A stretch of 64,000 nt of DNA, taken from an uncultured Pseudothermotoga sp. (lineage in GTDB: Bacteria; Thermotogota; Thermotogae; Thermotogales; DSM-5069). This document shows positions 57,774 through 64,000 of this stretch, in pieces. The notes beneath the pieces were generated by a model, which was not told where the DNA came from, ran no database searches, and saw nothing but the letters and a program-made list of their open reading frames with translations. Within the stretch, counting starts at the first letter, position 1. The number at the start of each line of letters is the position of its first letter. Made by a program: the position numbers and the translations under genes. The stretch spans positions 124,001 through 188,000 of the forward strand of contig CALKJI010000005.1 of assembly GCA_937995655.1 (NCBI GenBank), in the 5' to 3' direction.

Positions 57774-59059
57774 AGGTTCTGGGAATAGTAGTGGAATATA
57801 ACCCTTTCCATAACGGGCACCTTTACCACTTGAACAGTGCAAGAGAGATTGTAAAACCAGATTATGTTGTAGCCGTTATGAGTGGCAGTTTCTGCCAAAG
57901 AGGAGAGCCAGCGATTATAGATAAATTTTCAAGAGCACACATAGCGCTGCTGAATGGTGTCGACGTCGTTTTCGAACTACCATTCGTTTATGCTACTCAG
58001 GATGCCGGTGGATTTGCAAAAGGAGCCGTCTGGCTGTTGGAACGAAGTAATGTGATAACAGATATTGCCTTTGGTAGCGAGTCTGCAAATATTGATTTTC
58101 TGACAAAGATTGCTACGGTAATGATCGATCAACCAGAACCATTTCCAAGATTTATGAAAGAAGAACTGAAAAAAGGTCACTCCTTTCCAAATGCAAGGAA
58201 GTACGCTCTCTTGAAATATTTTGAGTTGACTAAAGAACTAAGTCCCAAAGAAGTCCTGAGGATAGAAAAGTCTAACGATATCCTCGGTGTTGAATACATA
58301 AAATCATTAAAAGAACTGAAAAGCAAGATAAAGGTACATGTCATAAAGAGAGTAGGTGCGGAGGATAAAGATGAGAGTTTTGGTGGGAAGTTCTCCAGTG
58401 CAACCTCCATAAGAAAATTGATCATCCATGGTGATTGGGACAAGGTGACACAAGCTGTTCCTGAAACGAGTTTGAAGATAATCGCCCGCGAGCTGAACGA
58501 AGGAAGAGGTCCCATAACACTTCAGCAACTGGAAGAAATAGCGCTTGCAAAACTTAGACTCATGGGAAGAGAAGAACTCCAGAGGCTCTATGGATTCAGC
58601 GAAGGTATAGATTTGAGATTTGTAGAGTGTGCTTCCAAATTTGGTGAACTTGATAATTTTTTGAGTTGTGTAAAGGCTAAACGATTCACGATGAGTAAGA
58701 TTAGAAGGCTCTTGTTATACTCCTTGTTCAACATTTCTCAACAGTTCCTTTCTAAATGTAACGAACTGGGTCCACAATACCTTAGGGTTCTTGGTTTCAA
58801 CACCAAGGGAAGACAGCTCCTGTCAGTAATCAAAAGAAAATCCACAATACCTGTTTTGTCGGTTTGTTCTCTTTATAGAAAAGTACTAAAGAAGGTTATA
58901 AAAGACAAAACAGGTAGGTTTGTTGTTGATCCAAACCTTTTTGAAAAACAGTTACTTCTTGACATCCAATCTACAGCTATACATTCTCTCTTGTTTCCAA
59001 ATAAATCTGAAAGATCGGCTCAAAGAGATTTTCACATACCACCTATCATCATTGAGTGA
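57770..59059 (+). CDS. tmcAL: tRNA(Met) cytidine acetate ligase TmcAL
   Basis: 429 aa nucleotidyltransferase-fold protein of the COG1323 family. IVVEYNPFHNGHLYHL (HxGH), MSGSFCQRGEPAIIDKFSRAHIAL, FELPFVYATQDAGGFAKGAV and SSATSIRKLI are all present. TmcAL uses ATP and acetate to make N4-acetylcytidine at the wobble position of tRNA(Met). TTG start at 57770 coupled to the upstream stop. Confidence 0.92.
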   Translation: MKVLGIVVEYNPFHNGHLYHLNSAREIVKPDYVVAVMSGSFCQRGEPAIIDKFSRAHIALLNGVDVVFELPFVYATQDAGGFAKGAVWLLERSNVITDIAFGSESANIDFLTKIATVMIDQPEPFPRFMKEELKKGHSFPNARKYALLKYFELTKELSPKEVLRIEKSNDILGVEYIKSLKELKSKIKVHVIKRVGAEDKDESFGGKFSSATSIRKLIIHGDWDKVTQAVPETSLKIIARELNEGRGPITLQQLEEIALAKLRLMGREELQRLYGFSEGIDLRFVECASKFGELDNFLSCVKAKRFTMSKIRRLLLYSLFNISQQFLSKCNELGPQYLRVLGFNTKGRQLLSVIKRKSTIPVLSVCSLYRKVLKKVIKDKTGRFVVDPNLFEKQLLLDIQSTAIHSLLFPNKSERSAQRDFHIPPIIIE

Positions 59060-59243
59060 TGTTTAATCAAATGAGATATTCAGAATGAAATCTCTTGCAT
59101 GGTATGAATTGTTCCTATCACTAAACTTGCCAAAGGTTCGACGGAAATAATCGTCTTGAAGGATGATAAAAAAGAATTTGGTACCGAGAGTAGTTAGGTA
59201 ATCTGTTAATAACAATGTAGTATAATCCATTGTGGTGGACGCC
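59060..59243. other. Intergenic region with TATAAT box before the histidine kinase gene
   Basis: TATAAT at 59221-59226 lies 17 bases before the ATG at 59244 and is the likely -10 box of the kinase gene; no clear -35. On the minus strand 59063-59182 can be read without a stop and ends RDFILNISFD, which may be a decayed gene end. Otherwise nothing is seen. Confidence 0.4.
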
Positions 59244-60770
59244 ATGTACTTGGTCGTTACTTTATTTAGCAGGATGACTTTGTTGGGAGTCATCATTTTT
59301 TTCTCACTTCAATTCTACCGAACTAAGAAATCCTTTGTAAAGCTTTTCGAGAGTGGCAAGCCATTGATTTTGGGAGTTTTCGGAGGAGTGTTTGGTGTCA
59401 TCGGTACAATACTGGGCTTACCTTACAAAGGTGCAATAATAAATTACCGTGACATGGGTGTGATAATTGCTTCTCTGTATGGTGGTTTACCTGCTGCTCT
59501 TTTGAGTGGTTCAATTGCGTCAACCCATAGATTTTTGCTTGGTGGACCTTCGGGATTAGCCTGCGCAGTTGGTACTTTGTCGGCAGGGGTCTTCTCAAGT
59601 TTCTTTAGAAAACAATTTGTAAAATCAAAGAAAAAAGTTGCCCTTGGTTGTCTTTTATCTGCTGTTTCAGAACTCATTCATTTGTTAATTGCTTATTTGA
59701 TTATCACACCACGTTCTTTAGCTGCCGATATAGTTTCAAATGCCATTTTACCAATGGTGATAACTAATGCTTCTGGAGTAGCGCTCATATTGGCTCTCAC
59801 TAGATACACGGAAGATGAAATCAAAGCTACGGCATCACGAGTATTCAAGGTTACATTGGGAACGGTGGAAGAAGCAATAAAATTTGTCGAAGATCCGAAA
59901 CAAGAAAATTTAATGAACTTTGCTAATAAGATATCGCGTGTTTTGGACGTTGACCAAGTCCTCATAAATTTGGATAAAGATTCACTGTTAGACGAAAACT
60001 ACGACGTGAAGAAAGTTCATGTACCTCTAAAATCAAAGGATGGTACAATGGGTGATTTGATTGTGATCAGCAGTATGGAACTTGAGAAAGAACAAATATT
60101 GATGGTAAGAGAAGTTGCCAAGTTTGTAGAAATAGTTGTACTCGCAGCAAGGGCAGTTAAAGAAGCAATACTTGCGCGCGAAGCACAAATGAGAGACTTC
60201 ACTTCAAAACTTGGACCGCATTTCTTATTCAATACTCTTGCAAGCATAAGATACCTTGTGAAAACTGATGAAGATAAGGCCATCAGAATGATTGATGAAC
60301 TATCAGAGTTGTTACGGTATTATTTTGAAGAGAAGGAACCTTTTGTTGCGCTTGAAGAAGAGATGGGTATGATAAAGTATTACCTTTCCATAATGAAGCT
60401 GAGATATGGAGAGGCACTAAATTACGAAATAGATGTTCCTGAGAATCTTAAACATTGTTTCATACCACCAATGATACTGCAACCAATCGTTGAAAATGCC
60501 ATTGAGCATGGTGAGAAGAATGGTATGATCACTGTAAAAATCAAAGCAATTCAGAGAGATCGATATCTGTTTGTACGAATATCTGACGAAGGCAGAGGCA
60601 TGAAACCAGGATCCAAAAAAGGAGTAGGTATGACGCTTATTGAAACAAGGCTGAAAAACATCTATTCAAATAGGGCAAGAATAGAGTATAAAAACGAAAA
60701 CGGACTCAGTGTGACTATAGGTATGCCCCTGGAGGAATCGTATGATAAAAGTAGCTGTTTTGGAAGATGA
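59244..60770 (+). CDS. LytS-type sensor histidine kinase (5TM-LYT)
   Basis: 508 aa from the ATG at 59244 (GGTGGA upstream); a GTG at 59232 is possible but lies at the predicted transcription start. N-terminal 5TM-LYT receptor domain with six or so helices (about 5-190; GLPYKGAIINYRDMGVIIASLYGG). A GAF-like linker is at about 200-300. The His_kinase box LGPHFLFNTLASIRYL places the phospho-acceptor at His326. The HATPase_c domain has NAIEHG and SDEGRGM. It forms a two-component pair with the overlapping LytTR regulator. Confidence 0.92.
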   Translation: MYLVVTLFSRMTLLGVIIFFSLQFYRTKKSFVKLFESGKPLILGVFGGVFGVIGTILGLPYKGAIINYRDMGVIIASLYGGLPAALLSGSIASTHRFLLGGPSGLACAVGTLSAGVFSSFFRKQFVKSKKKVALGCLLSAVSELIHLLIAYLIITPRSLAADIVSNAILPMVITNASGVALILALTRYTEDEIKATASRVFKVTLGTVEEAIKFVEDPKQENLMNFANKISRVLDVDQVLINLDKDSLLDENYDVKKVHVPLKSKDGTMGDLIVISSMELEKEQILMVREVAKFVEIVVLAARAVKEAILAREAQMRDFTSKLGPHFLFNTLASIRYLVKTDEDKAIRMIDELSELLRYYFEEKEPFVALEEEMGMIKYYLSIMKLRYGEALNYEIDVPENLKHCFIPPMILQPIVENAIEHGEKNGMITVKIKAIQRDRYLFVRISDEGRGMKPGSKKGVGMTLIETRLKNIYSNRARIEYKNENGLSVTIGMPLEESYDKSSCFGR

Positions 60771-61413
60771 AGAACTTGCCCGTGAAAGCATGATTCAGTT
60801 GATATCAAAATACCCTCAACTAAAAGTTTCAGGTACTTTTCGGTCCGCGAAGGAATTTTCAAAGCACAAGAAAGAATTCGATGTAGTTTTTGTCGATGTA
60901 AAACTGCCATCTGAATCTGGTTTGAGTATCGCAAGAAAACTGAAGGGCGTCGGAATAGTTTTTGTGACAGCTTACGAGCAGTATGCTGCACAAGCCTTTG
61001 AGATCGGGGCTATAGATTATTTAGTCAAACCTGTTCGCGAAGAACGGTTTGCTCTGTGTGTTGAAAGAATCATCCAGACATACTCTAAACCACTTGTAAA
61101 ATTGCCTGTAAAGGAAGGAAAAAGCATTTTGATGATAAATTTTGACAAAATACTGTATTTAGAAGCTTTTGGTAAGAAATCTCTTGCTGTTACGACCTTT
61201 GGAGAATATGAGGTTTATCGTTGGGGGCTAAATGAACTTGAAAAAAGATTGCCCAAGAACTTTGTCAGGACTCACAAATCATATATATGTAATTTGGATA
61301 AAGTCAAAAGATTGATTCGTACACCAAATATGGAAATAGAATTAGATGATTCGACTTTGATTCCTGTTTCAAGACAGTATCAGAAACTTGTCAAGTATTC
61401 TTTGTTCCTTTGA
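60742..61413 (+). CDS. LytTR-family response regulator
   Basis: 223 aa. Receiver domain (about 1-115) with acidic pair Glu8/Asp9, phospho-acceptor Asp52 in VFVDVKLPSESG, Thr in VTAYEQYA and Lys in DYLVKPVREE. LytTR DNA-binding domain (about 125-223) with YLEAFGKKSLAVTT and FVRTHKSYICNLDKV. It overlaps the kinase gene by 29 bases. The downstream cstA gene carries a direct repeat suited to LytTR dimers. Confidence 0.94.
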   Translation: MIKVAVLEDEELARESMIQLISKYPQLKVSGTFRSAKEFSKHKKEFDVVFVDVKLPSESGLSIARKLKGVGIVFVTAYEQYAAQAFEIGAIDYLVKPVREERFALCVERIIQTYSKPLVKLPVKEGKSILMINFDKILYLEAFGKKSLAVTTFGEYEVYRWGLNELEKRLPKNFVRTHKSYICNLDKVKRLIRTPNMEIELDDSTLIPVSRQYQKLVKYSLFL

Positions 61414-61424
61414 AGTATTTTTTT

Positions 61425-61459
61425 CTACACTTCATTCCCTAAAAACTACCTTTCATTCC
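61425..61459 (+). promoter_or_regulatory. Direct repeat, probable LytTR operator of cstA
   Basis: CTACnnTTCATTCC at 61425-61438 and again at 61446-61459, spaced exactly 21 bases (two helical turns). LytTR regulators such as BtsR and YpdB bind two direct repeats with this period. A TAAAAT -10 box at 61481-61486 without a good -35 follows, consistent with an activated promoter. Confidence 0.65.
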
Positions 61460-61522
61460 TACTTTAAAGCTTCATCATCATAAAATGAATTTTGGATTTC
61501 ACAAGCTAGGAGGTGTTGAAGG

Positions 61523-63268
61523 GTGAATTCGCTAGTTCTTGCATTAATAGCTTTCTTTGGTTACATAATAGCCTATAACACTTATGGAAAGTGGTTGTCC
61601 AGAAAACTCTTCGGTCTAAGAGAAGATAATCCAGTTCCCTCTAAAGCTTTCAAAGATGATGTTGATTATGTTCCAACCAAAAAACATATTTTGCTTGGGC
61701 ATCACTTTACAACCATTGCTGGCACCGGTCCGATAGTTGGTCCCGCAATAGGTGTGATTTGGGGTTGGCTACCTGCTTTTCTTTGGATATTACTGGGACC
61801 AATTTTTGCCGGAGGTGTACATGACTTTGCATCCCTTGTAATTTCATCAAGGCATGGTGGTAAGACTATTGGAGAAATGACAAGAGGTATCGTTTCTAAT
61901 CGCGTAGGAGTAATATTCTTGATTCTTATTCAGTTCTTGCTGTGGATCGTTCTTGCTGTTTTTGCAATGATAATGGGTATTTTGTTTAACATGTACCCTC
62001 AAAGTGTTTTATCCATATGGATGGAGATACCAATTGCCATCTGGATAGGTTACATGATTTACAAAAAGCGTAAGAATGACACTGTTTACTCCGTAATTGG
62101 TTTGATTCTTCTTTACCTCTTTGCAATCGTTGGAATATATCTACCACTAAAGATGCCACAGATTGGTGGTGTTTCACCCATTGTAATTTGGATAATAATA
62201 TTATTAGCTTACAGTTACTTTGCATCGGTTCTTCCTGTTCAGACGCTTTTGCAGCCACGTGACTATATAAATTCACATGAACTCTTGGTTTTAATGGCAG
62301 TACTATTTTTAGGAACACTCGTGGCAAGACCTCAGGTTGTTGCGCCCGCTTATCAACAGGTATCTGGTGCTCCAAGCATGTGGCCAATTCTTTTTGTAAC
62401 AATCGCTTGCGGTGCGATCAGTGGTTTTCACAGTCTTGCATCTTCTGGTACGACGGTCAAACAACTTGGGAAAGAAACAGATGCACAATTTGTAGGTTAT
62501 GGAGGCATGTTACTGGAAGGTTCTTTGTCGATCTTAATCATCGTTGCAGTGACGGCAGGGATCGGTATGTTCGGAGCGGGCAGCGCAGGATATTTGAAAT
62601 ATTATTCTTCATGGTCTACGACTGCTGGCGCAGGTCTTGCTGCACAACTGAAAGCAATAGTTGAGGGTGCTTCAAACCTGATGAGTGCAATAGGTATTCC
62701 CAAAGAACTAGGAGCAACCTTGATGGCGATTTTCGTAGTTTCTTTCGCTGGAACAACTCTTGATTCAGCTACAAGAATTCAACGTTTCGGCTTGGAAGAA
62801 CTCTTTAGAAACAAGGAAGGTAAACCAGTAGGCCCATTTGCAAACAGATATTTCACTACTTTCATTGTCGTAGCTGCCGCCTTTGCATTGTGTATGATTT
62901 CGCCTGACGGTCGAGGTGCTCTGAAATTATGGCCAGTATTCGGAGCTTTGAATCAACTTTTAGCAGGGCTTGCGTTGATGATTGCAACCGTCTATCTGGC
63001 AAAAAAAAGAAAACCCATCTGGCCGACGCTGTTCCCGATGATTTTTATGCTCACGATGACTATCTGGGCAACGACCTTGAACGTAAGAAATTACTACAAT
63101 GCAAAAAATTGGCTTCTTGTTTTCATTGCCCTCGTTACATTGATAATAGCTATATGGATGATAATTGAGGCTTTCATCTCAACCGTTAAATCTTACAGAA
63201 AGAAACAACTTTACCAGGAGGAGTTTTCAAAGAGTATATCTGCAAGTACTCATGTTCATATAGATTGA
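61523..63268 (+). CDS. cstA: CstA-family carbon starvation / pyruvate-peptide transporter
   Basis: 581 aa, about 15 to 16 membrane helices. Family motifs: YNTYGKWLSRKLFGL, HHFTTIAGTGPIVGPAIGVIWGW, GGVHDFASLVISSRHGGKTIG, FHSLASSGTTVKQL and FAGTTLDSATRIQR. GTG at 61523 behind AGGAGGTG. In enterobacteria CstA and BtsT take up peptides or pyruvate, and BtsT is induced by a LytS/LytTR pair; here the pair is the upstream neighbour. Confidence 0.93.
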   Translation: MNSLVLALIAFFGYIIAYNTYGKWLSRKLFGLREDNPVPSKAFKDDVDYVPTKKHILLGHHFTTIAGTGPIVGPAIGVIWGWLPAFLWILLGPIFAGGVHDFASLVISSRHGGKTIGEMTRGIVSNRVGVIFLILIQFLLWIVLAVFAMIMGILFNMYPQSVLSIWMEIPIAIWIGYMIYKKRKNDTVYSVIGLILLYLFAIVGIYLPLKMPQIGGVSPIVIWIIILLAYSYFASVLPVQTLLQPRDYINSHELLVLMAVLFLGTLVARPQVVAPAYQQVSGAPSMWPILFVTIACGAISGFHSLASSGTTVKQLGKETDAQFVGYGGMLLEGSLSILIIVAVTAGIGMFGAGSAGYLKYYSSWSTTAGAGLAAQLKAIVEGASNLMSAIGIPKELGATLMAIFVVSFAGTTLDSATRIQRFGLEELFRNKEGKPVGPFANRYFTTFIVVAAAFALCMISPDGRGALKLWPVFGALNQLLAGLALMIATVYLAKKRKPIWPTLFPMIFMLTMTIWATTLNVRNYYNAKNWLLVFIALVTLIIAIWMIIEAFISTVKSYRKKQLYQEEFSKSISASTHVHID

Positions 63269-63286
63269 ATAGATCAGTTAGTTGGC

Positions 63287-63319
63287 AAAAGGCAGGTTTG
63301 GAACCTGCCTTTTGTTTTG
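63287..63319 (+). terminator. Rho-independent terminator after cstA
   Basis: GGCAGGTT (63291-63298) pairs with AACCTGCC (63302-63309), with AAAA before and TTTTGTTTT after. Confidence 0.88.
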
Positions 63320-63445
63320 AAAATTATTCGGTACTTCAGCAACAAGATTTTTGAAAACTGAAATGATAAATTCAATTCGTTGTTGCGATATCAGTTAAAA
63401 CTGGTAGTATAATGAATTTTGCTGAGTTTCAAATTTTCTTGCAAG

Positions 63446-63474
63446 TTGACAAAATGCTGTTTGTGTAATACAAT
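63446..63474 (+). promoter_or_regulatory. Strong promoter of the str operon (rpsL-rpsG)
   Basis: Perfect -35 TTGACA (63446-63451), 17-base spacer, -10 TACAAT (63469-63474). Transcription would start about 63481, giving a leader of about 28 bases with GGGAGGA before rpsL. Confidence 0.85.
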
Positions 63475-63508
63475 CGGCATTTGGTATGGCGTTGAAGGGA
63501 GGATACAG

Positions 63509-63883
63509 ATGCCGACTATAAGTCAATTGATCAGACTTGGAAGAGGACAGAAAATTGAAAAATCTAAAGCACCAGCTTTACAAGGAAATCCACAGAAACG
63601 TGGTGTTTGTATTCGTGTGACGACCATGACACCGAAAAAACCAAACTCCGCTTTGAGAAAGATCGCAAGGGTAAGGTTGTCAAACGGTACTGAGGTTACG
63701 GCATATATACCTGGTATAGGACACAATCTGCAAGAGCATTCCGTTGTGCTTGTTAGGGGTGGAAGAGTCAAGGACCTGCCGGGCATAAGATATAAAATCA
63801 TACGTGGTACTCTTGACACTGCAGGAGTTGAGAACAGGAAACAGTCTCGTAGCAAATATGGTGCAAAGAGGTCGAAGAAGTAG
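63509..63883 (+). CDS. rpsL: 30S ribosomal protein S12
   Basis: 124 aa from the ATG at 63509 ([13 protein letters not shown]). The frame is open upstream to 63419 but the promoter and GGGAGGA ribosome binding site lie in between. Contains the decoding-centre [11 protein letters not shown] loop (streptomycin-sensitive Lys) and [12 protein letters not shown]. First gene of the str operon; normal length. Confidence 0.98.
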   Translation: MPTISQLIRLGRGQKIEKSKAPALQGNPQKRGVCIRVTTMTPKKPNSALRKIARVRLSNGTEVTAYIPGIGHNLQEHSVVLVRGGRVKDLPGIRYKIIRGTLDTAGVENRKQSRSKYGAKRSKK

Positions 63884-63901
63884 TTTCGGGAGGATGGTTA
63901 T

Positions 63902-64000
63902 ATGAGAAGAAGAAGAGCAGAAGTAAGAGAAGTATCTCCTGATCCTGTCTATCAAGACATACTGGTGGCGAAATTAATAAACAAAATCATGTGGGATGGT
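63902..64000 (+). CDS. rpsG: 30S ribosomal protein S7, 5' part (cut by window)
   Basis: 33 codons from the ATG at 63902, beginning [19 protein letters not shown], the start of S7, which nucleates the 30S head. GGGAGGATGG lies upstream. Eighteen bases separate it from rpsL. The rest is outside the window. Confidence 0.95.
   Translation, partial: MRRRRAEVREVSPDPVYQDILVAKLINKIMWDG

Overview
The window looks like chromosomal DNA from a member of the Thermotogota, most likely a Pseudothermotoga-type organism. Supporting evidence: an Omp-alpha-like 'toga' protein (SLH domain, long coiled coil, C-terminal anchor), an rnfCDGEAB operon directly downstream of glgD-glgC and followed by dprA and ackA, frequent TTG and GTG starts behind strong GGAGG ribosome binding sites, very tight gene packing, and a base composition of roughly 40 percent GC by eye. 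The genus is inferred and was not checked by search. There are no insertion sequences, prophage or CRISPR arrays.

Layout. 1-11 kb: rbgA (cut by the window edge), glgD-glgC, two lineage-type unknowns (one pilin-like), a radical SAM protein, the Na+/H+-translocating Rnf complex, dprA and acetate kinase. 12-17 kb (minus): aminotransferase, an MdlA-like ABC exporter half, a secreted beta-helix-like protein and a TrmN6-like methyltransferase. 17-24 kb: envelope genes (CcdA plus periplasmic thioredoxin, Omp-alpha, a six-repeat PEGA protein, a lipoprotein). 24-28 kb (minus): obgE-nadD-dusB-htrA. 28-40 kb (plus): murB, a YigZ-like protein, a TPR-like protein, glmM, a giant ASKHA/HgdB-like fusion, holA, a B12/radical SAM protein, clpX and tsaD.

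40-46 kb: RemB-like and flavin reductase genes (minus), an ABC-2 exporter, a small Cys-rich protein, a frameshifted HD-GYP remnant, tRNA-Asp(GTC) and two divergent nitrilase-fold genes. 46-50 kb (minus): AlaX-like editing protein, PLP desulfhydrase/deaminase and a clostripain-family lipoprotein. 50-53 kb: DUF401, PhoU-like DUF47 and PiT phosphate permease. 53-55.5 kb (minus): feoA-feoB and a small membrane protein under a Fur-like palindrome. 55.6-64 kb: uvrC, a membrane protein, tmcAL, a LytS/LytTR two-component system next to cstA, and the start of the str operon (rpsL, rpsG).

How the genes fit together: acetate kinase and Rnf are the energy core of a fermenter (substrate-level ATP plus ferredoxin:NAD+ ion pumping). 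GlgC/GlgD support glycogen storage. Omp-alpha, PEGA, HtrA, CcdA/thioredoxin and MurB/GlmM serve the cell envelope. The points most worth a second look are the short RnfB without ferredoxin domains, the LytS/LytTR-cstA module with a 21-bp-period direct repeat, the catalytically degenerate nitrilase-fold pair, the single-chain ASKHA/dehydratase-like protein, and an ABC exporter half with a degenerate Walker B and no adjacent partner.
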